A stretch of 64,000 nt of DNA from Myxocyprinus asiaticus (taxonomy: Eukaryota; Chordata; Actinopteri; Cypriniformes; Catostomidae), in contig NC_059385.1 in assembly GCF_019703515.2 (NCBI RefSeq), positions 32,722,501-32,786,500 on the forward strand, in the 5' to 3' direction. The notes under the pieces were generated by a model that was not told the DNA's origin, ran no database searches, and saw only the letters and a list, made by a program, of their open reading frames with translations. The position numbers and the translations under genes were made by a program. This document shows positions 44,480 to 55,807 of the stretch, piece after piece (position 1 is the stretch's first letter; every line of letters starts with the position of its first letter).

Positions 44480-44889
44480 CCCTTTGTAGAACGGGCACAT
44501 ATATACTGCATATACACTGGCGGCCAAAAGTTTGGAATAGATTTAGCTGTTTCGGAAGGAAATTGGTACTTTAATTCACCAAGGGGCATTCAACTGATCA
44601 CAAAGTATAGTCAGGACATTACTGATGTAAAAAACAGCACTATTTGAAAAAGTCATTTTTGATCAAATCTACACAGGCCCCATTTACAGCAGCCATCACT
44701 CCAACACCTTGTCCTTGAGTAATCATGATAAATTGCTAATTTGGTACTAAAAAAATCACTTGGCATTATATCAAACACTGCTGAAAGCTATTTGGTTTGT
44801 TAAATGAAGCTTAACATTGTCTTTGTTTTTGAGTTGCCACAGTATGCAACAGACTGGCATGTCTTAAGGTCAATATTAGGTAAAAAATG

Positions 44890-45565
44890 GCAAAAAGGAA
44901 ACAGCTTTCTCTACAAACTCGTCAGTCAATCATTGTTTTGAGGAATGAAGGCTATACAATGCTTGAAATTGCCCCCCAAAAAAACAACTGAAGATTTCAT
45001 ACAAAGGTGTTCACTACAGTCTTCAAAGACAAAGGACAACTGGCTCTAACAAGGACAGAAAGAGATGTTGAAGGCCCAGATGTCCAACTAAACAAGAGGA
45101 TAAGTACATCAGAGTCTCTAGTTTGAGAAACAGATGCCTCACATGTCCAGCTTAATTGAATTCTACCCACTCAACACCAGTTTCATGTACAACAGTAAAG
45201 AGAAGACTCAGGGATGCAGGCCTTATGGGAAGAATGGCAAAGTAAAAAAAAGCCACTTTTGAAACAGAAAAAAAAAAGAAAAGGTTAGAGTGCAAAGAAA
45301 CACAGACATTGGACAACAGATAATTGGAAAAGAGTGTTATGGATCTTAACCCCATTGAGCTTTTGTGGGATCAGCTAGACTGTAAGGTGCGTGAGAAGTG
45401 CCAGGCAAGACAGCCACATCTATGGCAAGTGCGACAGGAAGCATGGGGTGAAATGTCACCTGAGTATCTGGTCAAACTGACAGCTAGAATGCCAAGGATC
45501 CGCAAAGCTGTCATTGCTGCATGTGGAGGAATTATTTTTTTTTTTGATGAGAAATTTTTGAAGTA
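44890..45565 (+). pseudogene. Transposase remnant of the outer Tc1-like element
   Basis: The helix-turn-helix start is visible as QTRQSIIVLRNEGYTMLEIA near 44915-44975. Most of the centre is lost. The C-terminal part (45338-45565) reads MDLNPIELLWDQLDCKVREK and later VKLTARMPRIRKAVIAACGG. The first two catalytic aspartates cannot be found. Confidence 0.75.
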
Positions 45566-45638
45566 ATTTAAGAAGTTATAAACATTTTTTTTTCAAATTG
45601 TAATAGTAATTTTTCACGTTATTAATGTCCTGACTATA

Positions 45639-47202
45639 CAGGTGCATCTCAATAAATTAGAATGTCGTGGAAAAGTTCATTTATTTCAGTAATTCAACTC
45701 AAACTGTGAATCTCGTGTATTAAATAAATTCAATGCACACAGACTGAAGTAGTTTAAGTCTTTGGTTCTTTTAATTGTGATGATTTTGGCTCACATTTAA
45801 CAAAAACCCACCAATTCACTATCATAAGACCAATAAAAAAAAAAAAACATGTTTAGTGAATTGTTGGCCTTCTGGAAAGTATGTTCATTTACTGTATATG
45901 TACTCAATACTTGGTAGGGGCTCCTTTTGCTTTAATCACTGCCTCAATTCGGCGTGGCATGGAGGTGATCAGTTTGTGGCACTGCTGAAGTGGTATGGAA
46001 GCCCAGGTTTCTTTGACAGTGGCCTTCAGCTCATCTGCATTTTTTGGTCTCTTGTTTCTCATTTTCCTCTTGACAATACCCCATAGATTCTCTATGGGGT
46101 TCAGGTCTGGCGAGTTTGCTGGCCAGTCAAGCACATCAACACCATGGTCATTTAACAAACTTTTGGTGCTTTTGGCAGTGTGGGCAGGTGCCAAATCCTG
46201 CTGGAAAATGAAATCAGCATCTTTAAAAAGCTGGTCAGCAGAAGGAAGCATGAAGTGCTCCAAATTTCTTGGTAAACAGGTGCAGTGACTTTGATTTTCA
46301 AAAAACACAATGGACCAACACCAGCAGATGACATTGCACCCCAAATCATCACAGACTGTGGAAACTTAACACTGGACTTCAAGCAACTTGGGCTATGAGC
46401 TTCTCCACCCTTCCTCCAGACTCTAGGACCTTGGTTTCCAAATGAAATACAAAACTTGCTCTCATCTGAAAAGAGGACATTGGACCACTGGGCAACAGTC
46501 CAGTTCTTCTCCTTAGCCCAGGTAAGATGCCTCTGACGTTGTCTGTGGTTCAGGAGTGGCTTAACAAGAGGAATACGACAACTGTAGCCAAATTCCTTGA
46601 CACGTCTGTGTATGGTGGCTCTTGATGCCTTGACCCCAGCCTCAGTCCATTCCTTGTGAAGTTCACCCAAACTCTTGAATCGATTTTGCTTGACAATCCT
46701 CATAAGGCTGCGGTTCTCTCAGTTGGTTGTGCATCTTTTTCTTCCACACTTTTTCCTTCCACTCAACTTTCTGTTAACATGCTTGGATACAACACTCTGT
46801 GAACAGCCAGCTTCTTTGGCAATGAATGTTTGTGGCTTACCCTCCTTGTGAAGGGTGTCAATGATTGTCTTCTGGACAACTGTCAGATCAGCAGTCTTCC
46901 CAATGATTGTGTAGCTTAGTGAACCAAACTGAGAGACCATTTTGAAGGCTCAGGAAACCTTTGCAGGTGTTTTGAGTTGATTAGCTGATTGGCATGTCAC
47001 CATATTCTAATTTGTTGAGATAGTGAATTGGTGGGTTTTTGTTAAATGTAGCCAAAATCATCACAATTAAAAGAACCAAAGACTTAAACTACTTCAGTCT
47101 GTGTGCACTGAATTTATTTAATACACGAGTTTCACAATTTGAGTTGAATTACTGAAATGAATTAACTTTTCCACGACATTCTAATTTATTGAGATGCACC
47201 TG
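45639..47202 (-). mobile_element. Tc1-like element (inner), same family as 57367-58942
   Basis: The terminal repeats are CAGGTGCATCTCAATAAATT at the left and the inverse ending GAGATGCACCTG at the right, about 200 bases each. The left flank is TA; the right flank is TG. It is very similar to the copy in L2 copy 3. Confidence 0.95.
45904..46940 (-). pseudogene. Tc1-like transposase (inner element, 45.6-47.2 kb)
   Basis: The start MVSQFGSLSYTIIGKTADLT at 46940 opens an intact helix-turn-helix part to 46719. A TGA then stands where the sister copy has CGA (arginine) after CTTN. The rest, 46703-45904, has the first aspartate in LFSDESKFC. A one-base loss near 46262 shifts the frame before the final part with QQDLAPAHTAKST and [13 protein letters not shown], which carries the other two catalytic residues. 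Full length would be about 344 residues. Confidence 0.85.
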
Positions 47203-47303
47203 TGCATTGTGATCAGTTGAATGCCACGTTGGTGAATAAAAGTACCAATTTCTTTCCATAAGATCAAAATCTGTAAATTTTTCCAAACTTTTGGCCGCCA
47301 GTG

Positions 47304-47860
47304 TACATAATCATTTAAAATCAGCAGATACTGTACTTTATTAAAAAAAAAAAGTGTCTACATTTGTGCTATATTTTGCTCTGTGTGTGACAATGAATAC
47401 AGTTTTACATTAAGAATTTTTCATCAAATAGTTTGTCATGATCCTGCCTGGGCGAACCTCTTCCTTTTGTCTATTTTGGTTTTGTGTGTTTGTCTTTGTG
47501 TTTAGACCTGTTGCAAGAAGCTAGTTGAATAAACTCAGAGTCTCAGAGTACCCCAGAGGAAAGAAAAATCACAAATGAGATCTCTTTAATATCTCAAATG
47601 TTTCTCCTAGACAGAAAGAGGTTAGATGAACATCAACTGGAGACTTTTGCTTAAGTCTCCAGCTTCTCACATTTTTCTCCTTAGCTAAAGACTGTGGTGC
47701 ACTCACATTTCACTCCTCTTAAGTTTCAGAAAAGCTCTCAACAACTTCACAAACAGTGCACCAAGTCAAAGGTCTCAATATAAACGAACATTTCTTAATA
47801 CTACCATATACTATTAATAATCAAATAATCAAGAATTGAGTCATAAGCCATCATCATTGT
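47304..47860. other. Spacer, possible LTR relic
   Basis: 47438-47560 starts TGTCATGATCCTGCCTGGGC, which resembles the start of fish LTRs. No partner LTR, primer-binding site or coding sequence is nearby, so this is only a hint. The rest shows no gene. Confidence 0.3.
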
Positions 47861-47864
47861 GCCT

Positions 47865-48215
47865 TTCAGCAAAAAAAGCTCTTACAGTGATTGTTCCTGT
47901 AATAAGAATTCTTTAAGTTGCTTTGGATAAAGGCATCTGGTACATGACTATCAACTTACTTCCAAGATCAAATGATCTGCCTTATGCACATAAACTGTAT
48001 AGCTCTATTCTCTTTCTATATGTCAACACTTAAGCATAACTCTAACCTTATTTCCTCATCATTTTACACTTAATATAGACTTAAACTCTGAATTTGAGTG
48101 GTGGTGGCATAGAGGGCTAAAGCACAAAACTGGTTGGCAGAAGGTTGCCGGTTCAATAGTGTTCCATTGTGTCCTTGAACAAGGCACTTAAATCCAGGTT
48201 GAGGGTATGTTTCAA
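47865..48215 (+). repeat. Two adjacent tRNA-SINE fragments (tail, then head)
   Basis: 47880-47948 has the SINE tail text TGTTCCTGTAATAAG and TTGCTTTGGATAAAGGCATC. 48098-48200 has a head with GGTGGCATAGAGGGCTAAAG and GGTTGCCGGTTCAA (a B-box-like site), then TTGAACAAGGCACTTAA. The tail precedes the head, so these are two insertions or a rearranged one. Confidence 0.6.
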
Positions 48216-48629
48216 TGTTCTCTGTCAACTCAGAGTTTGATCCTGAGTTCAAGTTTAACCCTGAAGTGCATGCACATGAATGAGTGATGTTTAAACATGA
48301 ACAGCCAATGCGTGAAACTTGGAGTGAGTCAGCACGATTTACTTCTCCCCTGAAGATCAAGAGATCATTAAGAAAATCTGAAGAATTTTGAACTTTTACA
48401 GAGCATGAAGTTTAAGGTGAATATGTGATTGAATTTATACGTATAGTTCACAAAAAGAACATACAGGCTTATTCATTTTAAAACCATGAAAATCGAAATA
48501 ATTATATACTATCTAAAATGTAAAATATTTAAATTAATACCCTAAATAACTGAATGAAGTGCTACAATATAATTCTAACCAGTATATTTGTACCGGTGGA
48601 AAGACTTGTCTCACAATAAATGCTTCTTT

Positions 48630-49500
48630 AAAGGGGTCATGACATGAGGAATAAAATTTGATTTGATCTTTTGACATATAGGTGGTCATTGTACTATAAT
48701 AACATACTGTAAATTTCAGAACAGAAAACTTCCTCCTGAATAGAAAAAGAGCATTTATTTAAACCAGGCTGGTTTAAATGGGTCATTTAGAATTTGTGGA
48801 ACTTGTGACGTCACAAGGACCAAATACATCTGTGTATGACTGCCTCCAGCAAGACATCAACGCCTATTTTTCATCATTGCACCATTGGCCACATCCACTG
48901 GTGCTCCCAGTCAGTCACAGGTGAAGAGGAGAGAGATGGGCCTGTCATGGGAGATTCATCTACTCCAAAGGAGACTGACACAGGACACCTTCATGTGCCT
49001 ATATGGATTTAAATGCTTTTCTACACTAGATGAATGGTTTGACCGTAATCATGCATCCTGTGCCGCTTTTAAAGACGTGATATCAAGTTTGAACTCTATA
49101 TAGAATGTTTCATTGAGCTGTGCTGATGTTTTGATGCGTTTCCGGCGATGTGCACCACGTTTTAATAGAGGTACAAGTGCAACTTTTAAGAACGCGTCTC
49201 ATTCAACTGCAGCCACTGACTGGGAGAAACACATGTTTTTCTGTGTGTAAACAAACACGATGATGTTTGAGATGATGCTCCTGTGAAGACCAGCGTCTCT
49301 GCTTTGGCCTGATGAAGCCAGTTGAAGCACCCAACATCACCATAGACTGTATTACGTTTGCGTATTCAGAACATTTAAGCATGAATTGTATGTTTTTGGC
49401 TCATATCAGAGTGGATTGCTTGTGAACCAGTCACAATATGATTCAAGCTTTGCAAAGGAACAGTTAAACACTACCAGACCCATGAGTAAACAGTTTCATT
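48630..49500. repeat. Teleost interspersed repeat starting AAAGGGGTCATGACATGAG
   Basis: The left end AAAGGGGTCATGACATGAG, TGATCTTTTGACATATAGG and GTGACGTCACAAGGACCAAA match a common fish non-autonomous DNA repeat as I remember it. The right end is not delimited. There is no transposase. Confidence 0.45.
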
Positions 49501-49526
49501 CATGAATGTTTCAAATATCATGATAG

Positions 49527-49770
49527 TTGGTGAATCCGCCGGCTGCTCCAAAAGCGCCATTGCGCCCCCTCCCATTGATTGAGGTCCCCTTCAAACGAAT
49601 TGGCATGGACCTCATCGGGCCATTAGAATGGACAGCACGCGGGCATCGCTTTGTGTTAGTCCTGGTGGATTTCACAATGCGATATCCAGAAGCAGTACCT
49701 CTGCGCAACATCTCAGCACGTAGTGTTGCGGAGGCACTCTTCAGAATTATTAGGGCACTGCTTTTTTGTA
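49527..49770 (+). pseudogene. Gypsy-type integrase fragment
   Basis: The frame reads IEVPFKRIGMDLIGPLEWTA, then RGHRFVLVLVDFTMRYPEAV and NISARSVAEALFRI. This is the start of the retroviral-type integrase core of Ty3/gypsy elements. The first catalytic aspartate (MDLIGP) is present, but the sequence leaves homology before the second (TDxG). It is about 80 codons, with no polymerase or LTR adjoining. Confidence 0.8.
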
Positions 49771-50018
49771 ACGTACACTACGCGAACTGTACTAATTATT
49801 GGGTATTAAATAGATAGTTGATGTGCTTGAGGCAACATTTTTATACATTCAGATCAAATGTGTTTGCTGTATGCTATGTGTTAACCCTGAAATGTAGTTT
49901 TATAAATTATAATGTAAATTTTGTTAATTTTCTTACGATTGAGTTTCGAATATGGCTGTATTTGAGGGACTGCATGAAGTTAGCCAATCAGAACAGTGCA
50001 TGTTTACATTAAAGTCTT
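49771..50018. other. Non-coding spacer
   Basis: AT-rich, no recognisable feature. Confidence 0.35.
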
Positions 50019-50240
50019 AGGGGCCCTTTACACGACAAAGTTTTCAACTAAAAACGGAAAACTTTTTATGCTGTTTGTTTTGGCTGTTCATTTACATGAC
50101 AATGGCGTTTTGGGGCCTGAAAACGCAAACTTTTGAAAACGGGTTTCAAAGTGCAAGTTTATGAAAACGATGCCGTTATCGTCTCCGTGTAAACATACAA
50201 AAACGCAAATCTGTGAAAACGATGATGCATGCACATGCGT
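50019..50240. repeat. hAT-like non-autonomous repeat with GTTTTCAACTAAAAACG text
   Basis: TACACGACAAAGTTTTCAAC, AATGGCGTTTTGGGGCCTGA and TATCGTCTCCGTGTAAACAT are characteristic of a widespread fish DNA repeat. The 3' end fades near 50240. No coding capacity. Confidence 0.55.
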
Positions 50241-50750
50241 ATTACATGTTATATAAAGAATGATGGATTGATAGGCATCAATTTGAGATGTATAATTATC
50301 AATATGAATACTGGTGTCTGTGCAAATAACAATAATCAACTATTTATTCATTTGGAGTGTTTTGTATGGAGTGTGAACATTGTACAGTAAGCAGAACCTG
50401 CAATTTGAAAATCTTGAAATTAATGTATGGATTCAGATGGGAAAAATTTATTTTAATTGTTATTTATTTACTTAATTTTATTTGATGTACCTTTACCCTG
50501 CAATTCATTCACCCACTGTTTATGTATATAGCCTATAGACAGAGATGTGATGCCATGTACAGTATTCAATGATATGCTTAGAATATGAAAACATGAGGCA
50601 GTGAAAATGCATGCTAGATCCAGTGTACACAAGAACCCTCTCTCTGTCAGAAGATATCCATATATCAGAGTTCTGTCTGATATCAAAAACCAGTCAACAT
50701 CAACAGCTTGTTATGTTAACTTACTCTCCTACCTTACTCTTACTCTTAAC

Positions 50751-50906
50751 TTACTCTTGGGCCCGAAGGAGCACCTCAAAACGCTGCTGCTGCTCCATGC
50801 GAAGGTCCAGGAGGGCCTGGTGTAGGGCCTGGTGGATGCTGGCCAAGGACATGAAGACCTCCTCCAGCGGTGATGACTCCATGGCAGCGTATCCTTCTTC
50901 CTCAAA
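50751..50906 (-). pseudogene. Gypsy-type gag N-terminus
   Basis: Read on the minus strand just after the primer-binding site, the frame contains NPGFEEEGYAAMESSPLEEV and then SLASIHQALHQALLDLRMEQ, ending in RFEVLLRAQE. This matches the start of fish gypsy gag proteins with a MxxSPLEEV opening and a helical, Q-rich segment. The probable start is the methionine before ESSPLEEV. The rest of the element is missing. Confidence 0.65.
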
Positions 50907-50924
50907 TCCCGGGTTTCGGCACCA
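50907..50924 (-). promoter_or_regulatory. tRNA primer-binding site of a gypsy element
   Basis: On the minus strand the sequence TGGTGCCGAAACCCGGGA directly follows the LTR edge. It has the TGG start that pairs with the CCA end of a primer tRNA. Confidence 0.7.
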
Positions 50925-50925
50925 G

Positions 50926-51216
50926 TGTAACAGTTTAATGGAATGAGGAAGTGGGAGATGGCAATTCCAACTCAAGAATGGCTCTTTTTTATTAATGCAC
51001 AAAACAATATTTTTTTTTTGCATAAGGTGTAATGGAGAAGCTTCAATCTATCGTTGAGGGCTGGGGGATCAACACACACACATCGTCAGGTGTCTGCCTC
51101 ACTCTTTCTCACTGCGAACACAGAAACAATCAATTACCAGCAATTCATCTCAGGTAAGAATTCTTACCGCTTACTCTCTTTTCAGACGAATGCTCGACCA
51201 TGCCCTCGCCTCCACA
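50926..51216 (-). mobile_element. Gypsy LTR 1
   Basis: It starts TGTAACAG at the primer-binding-site side and ends near CCTCGCCTCCACA. It shares TCACTGCGAACA..., CAATTCATCTCAGGT and GACCATGCCCTCGCCTCCAC with the LTR at 52132. The far end was set where this similarity stops. Confidence 0.55.
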
Positions 51217-52131
51217 AAGACGTATTTGTTCTGCTTTTGTTTTTAAAGATGTATTTTGTGTACATAATATATTTTATATTGAACTTCAAGTGAAATAATG
51301 TATGTTCATCTACAGTCCATGAAAGACGGGTTTTGGGAGGCATTCCCTTTCTATCGCCATCTTGTGGAGTGACTAAGCTTTTAATATCGATCACTATTGG
51401 CAAGTATTATATTAATCCATTTTACCAGCTCTTTTATAGTTAGCATAATATTATATTGTTTATATATTCATAGATATTTTATATTTCATTGCTAGAGTAG
51501 GTAAATGAAAATTATAGTGTATTTAAATAAAGTACAAGACTTAATCTACTGAAAAATTATTTTTAGACTCTCAAATAAATAATTTATCATGATGAGTCGA
51601 TTTTGTGATTTCTAGATTTTTTTCTGTAAAGTGTGTTTGAAAGACACAGGAGAGTGGATGCTTCTCATTTCAGAAGTTGTGCATCCTCGTTTCCTTTCCT
51701 TGCTTCCTTTCTTCGCTTCATAACTCCACCCTCTTAGGAAACGAGGAAAGGATGGAAGGAAAGGAAACAAGGATAGAGGAATCGAAGCAAGACGGATTTG
51801 TAAAATGAAATGTCCTTTCTCACTCGCGCATCACTTTAGGACGCATTTTTGTGCAGCTGCAGTACTTCGGCATGCTTGCCTTTATGTTATTGAAACTTTA
51901 TTAATATATTCATAATGAATCCAAATCATTCAAGAAGCACTGTTGAAGTATGTGACAATTATGGTTTATTTAAACCGCAAAGGTGAAACATGAATTAAAA
52001 CTGTTGTGTGAGATGTGAAGGGGGAGGAGAATTTATGCGTTTTATATATTAGACAACTCATTTAACATACAGTACATGCAAAATCCCTCATTTGAGTTCA
52101 GTTCATCAGTTGCTTTTTGCTCCCATCACAC
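51217..52131. other. Spacer between two related LTRs
   Basis: No gypsy coding sequence lies between the LTRs. The stretch is AT-rich and contains the hairpin at 51684-51790. Confidence 0.4.
51684..51790. repeat. Pyrimidine/purine imperfect hairpin
   Basis: TCCTCGTTTCCTTTCCTTGC and TTCCTTTCTTCGCTTC (51684-51719) are followed by a purine-rich partner (GGAAGGAAAGGAAACAAGGA and GAATCGAAGCAAG) that is largely their reverse complement. Confidence 0.5.
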
Positions 52132-52474
52132 TGTAACAAATGTTCATATTTGGATCAAATGATGAAGTGAGACATGGCGAGATCCAACTCAAAAGGGCTT
52201 TATTTCCCACAGCTTCAGTCTATATATACTATTCCACTTTTCAGTGGTCACACTCAATTTGATGCTTTTCAGCACAATACAAATTGCACTCAGGAACACT
52301 CTGCTCCATGCAGCTCTCGCTTTCTGTCTCTTTCGGTGGACTGGGCGTCTTATATCTCCCCCGACTCTCACTGTGAACATGGAAACGGAAATTAGTCACA
52401 ATTCATCTCAGGTGGATGTCCTTACTGCTTTCTCTCTCCCCAGACCGGTGCTTGACCACGCCCTCACCTCCACA
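52132..52474 (-). mobile_element. Gypsy LTR 2 (same family as LTR 1)
   Basis: It starts TGTAACAAATG and shares the central and right parts with LTR 1: GATCCAACTCAAAAGGGCT, ACAATTCATCTCAGGTG and ACCACGCCCTCACCTCCAC. A (CA)n run follows. Without internal sequence next to it, it looks like a solo LTR. Confidence 0.5.
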
Positions 52475-53264
52475 CACACATACCCAGATCTAAAGTTTCA
52501 CTTGTTTTTGCGCCTGCAGCTGTTGACTTCATTTTAGCCGTGGGTCGATGGCTGAGCGCTGACGCTCTGAAAGCTTGAGCCATCACATTAATCGCCTATT
52601 GTGCTGAATGCAGCTGGAATCTAATGGTGACCCTCTGGCCGACATCCAAGTGCAGACACCTAATCCCATCAGAGCTCGGCTTGCATATATCTGCCCGGTC
52701 ACATGGAGTGCTGCTAAAGGCCTGTTTACACTTCTGCAAGAGGCCATGAGGTTCGTCAATGCAGCAATACCCACATCTTCGGTGTAATTGACTGAAACTC
52801 ACACTCATAATACTGTGATTGTGTTCACATTGCTTATGCAGCTGCTGTGCAGTTAGCTCGCCATCAAGTCCTGGTTAAGTTTTGCCCTGGTGTTTGGTGT
52901 TTGATTAGGACTTTTAGGAAGGCTGCTGTACAAATGCAGAAACTTAATGTATAATTTATATAATTTTGCATGATTTTACTTCCAAAACAGTTAATTTGGG
53001 TAGATTATAGTACAAAGTACAACATTTTTGTTTTGTTTTTTTTAAACAGTTTTTGAATACACCCTTCATACATCATTGATTGAGCTAGCAGATAGTCCCG
53101 CCCCAAACTCACGCCACTGGTTGAGTCAGAGTTGTTGTGACAGGCTGCTTAAAACAAACAGTCACTGTTACAAACAATTACAGCATCACTGAGACACACT
53201 AACCCCATTTACTCTCGGTATTTAGATGCATCTCAGGTGATGGATCACATGTGGTTAACACTTA
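52475..53264. other. Non-coding spacer
   Basis: No gene recognised. The 52550-52800 part is GC-richer but has no conserved protein text. Confidence 0.35.
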
Positions 53265-53520
53265 CACTATAAATTATATTTGTTATTTTGACAGTATTAT
53301 TACTGTATTTCCGACTGCAACTTACTGTAGATACTCTTTACAGTACGTTGCTGTCAATTCTGTTGTTTTTACAGTATTATGGCTCTATTTTTCACTGTGC
53401 CTTACTGTAGAAACTGTTTACAGTATGTTACTGTCAAACAAAGCTGTACTCTTTAGGAAAAAATGAGCGGGGAAAATAATCACAGCAATTTACTGTAAAA
53501 TTGCATGAGAACTGGCCCAA

Positions 53521-54225
53521 TCTCAAACCTGTACATACACAATTTAGAGGGGAAATTTGTGGTATTATTCAATGATCTATTATCAAAAAGATGAAACCCT
53601 GGAGATGCTTCTCCACATTGGACTTAATCATACAATCGCATAAAAAGTAGAACTGTATGGGAATGCACCTGGCAAACTATGAATGTTGATCCTGCACTCG
53701 ACTCATCACTTCAGCCTTGAGAGGAGCAAAAGCAAAGCGATCTCTTTTCGACTGAACCAGGTGAGTATCAAAAATCATACAAAACATCTTTTAGTAGTTT
53801 ATAATAATTTTTTCAAACATTCATCATTTGACAATGAAGATTTGCATGTATTTTTTGACAAGTAGCTTTGTAACAATAAAGTTTACGTCCTCAAACATAT
53901 ACTAGCATTAGTTATAACAGCCATTCTGTTTAGTATTGAAGTAAGCACTTACAAGCTTTGAGGTATCAAATTACTTTGTCTGTGAACAAATGTTGCTGTA
54001 TTTACACTGGTCAAACATGCGCAACTCATTGGATGCCCCATGTTTTTTTATTTTGATTTTGTTGCAGAGTTATACCGGCCACTTTATTTGACCCCTCCAT
54101 CTAAAATAAATGTATGTTATGTACAAATATAACTTGTGTAAATGCTTTGCTCTGAATTTCATTTGATATGTAAGTAACTTCTATCTCAGTCCTTTCTGAA
54201 TGATGCACAACCTTGGTTGTTGTAG
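53521..54225. other. Internal non-coding sequence of the CACTA-like element
   Basis: AT-rich; no gene recognised before the LINE begins. Confidence 0.35.
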
Positions 54226-54599
54226 CTTTGGACCTAGATGGCGCCGCAGATGGCCACCTCGGTGTGTAGCTCTTCAGTTCTTTTGTTGTTTTTTGTTTGT
54301 TTGTCCTGTGTTTAGTAATATTTTTCCAGTCAGTTTTACCAGGGACAAACTGCTGAACATTCGACAGCATATACCAGACAACCTTTTCCTGGTTTTTGAA
54401 TATTCGGACGTTTTGCTAGACATTTTAGTCGGAGGCGCGGCTGTGTTGTTTAAATGCGCTATGAGACACAGGTGAGGGAGACGAGCAGGCGTGCTGGTCA
54501 GGCTCCGTCGGCGCGGCTTTCGAACAGCGCTGCCGAGTATCCATCTAGCAAATCTCCACTCTCTTCCTAACAAAACGGACGAACTACATCTCCTCACCC

Positions 54600-55600
54600 G
54601 CACAAACAAGGGCTTTTCAAACTCTGCTGCCTGCCTTGTGCTTCACAGACACCTGGCTGAGTGAAGCCATTCCGGACAGCGCGTTACATCTGCCGGGCTT
54701 TCAGCTGTTCAGAGCGGATCGCATCGCGGAGTTAACAGGGAAAACGAGAGGTGGTGGAACATGCTTTTACATCAATGAAAGTTGGTGTACAGATGTAACA
54801 ATGTAAGGATGTGCTGTCCTAATTTGGAAGCGCTCTTTCTTAACTGTAAGCCGTTCTACTCGCCGCGGGAGTATTCCTCATTTATTCTGGTGAGTGTGTA
54901 TATCGCGCCAAATGCGTGTGTGAACACAGCACTGCAACAGCTGTCTGATCAAATCACAGACATGGAACAACAATACCCGGACTCAGTTATTATTATTCTT
55001 GGGGATTTTATCAAAGCAAATCTCACACGTGAACCTCCCAAATACAAACAGCACATTACATGCCCCACCAGAGACAGGAACATACTGGATCATTGCTACA
55101 CATCAATAAAGGATGCATATCACTCTGTCCTTATAGCAGCTTTGGGACTCTCTGATCACTGTCTGGTTCATCTTCTTCCAACCTACAGGTAGAAATTAAA
55201 ATCAACCAAGCCAGTAGTAAGGACTGTAAAGAAATGGACCAATGAAGCAGAGCGGGAACTACAAGCCTGCTTCGATTGTACGGATTAGAGTGTTTTTGAG
55301 GCTGCAGACACCAATTTGGATGAGCTCACAGATACTGTTACATCATATATCAGTTTCTGTGAGGATATGTGCATTCCTACTAGGGTTTATTTAAAGTTCA
55401 ACAACGACAAACCGTGGTTTACAGCAGAGCTCAGGCAGCTTCGTCAGGCCAAAGAGGATGCTTACAGGGGTGAGGATAAAGTCTTGTACAATCAGGCCAG
55501 GAACACACTGAACAAGGAAATCAGAGTGGCAAAAAGAAGATTTTCAAAAACAGGTTTTCAGCTAACGACCCTGCATCAGTGTGGAGTGGCATGAAACAAC
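54600..55600 (+). pseudogene. L2 endonuclease and linker (copy 3)
   Basis: 54600-54780 contains AALCFTDTWLSEAIPDSA-like text and GGGTCFYINESWC. 54782-55192 holds SVYIAPNACVNTALQQLSDQ, VIIILGDF (the GDF box), RDRNILDHCYTSIKDAYHSV and [15 protein letters not shown] (SDH). A TAG follows at 55190, and another at about 55287 in the linker. The frame 55316-55594 contains WFTAELRQLRQAKEDAYRGE. The catalytic endonuclease blocks are mostly intact but split by at least three lesions. Confidence 0.8.
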
Positions 55601-55807
55601 TCACAAATTACAGGACTCCTACCCCCAACCCTGTGGTGGACCAACAACTGGATGTGACCTGAATGTGTTCTACTGCAGATTTGAAAGGCCCAATCTCACA
55701 CCCCACACCCACTCTGACCTTTACTTCACACAAACACCAACACCTCCTGCAACACCCCTCCTACCCCTCCTGCTACTCAACCTGCACTTAAGATCTGTGA
55801 AGATGAT

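Larger units (their letters stand above)
44515..47303 (+). mobile_element. Tc1-like element (outer), interrupted by another Tc1-like element
   Basis: The ends are CACTGGCGGCCAAAAGTTTG at 44515 and CAAACTTTTGGCCGCCAGTG ending at 47303, flanked by TA on both sides. Without the inner insertion (45639-47202) it is about 1.2 kb. The inner element landed inside the right terminal repeat, in text that in the intact left repeat reads CACAAAGTATAGTCAGGAC. Confidence 0.9.
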
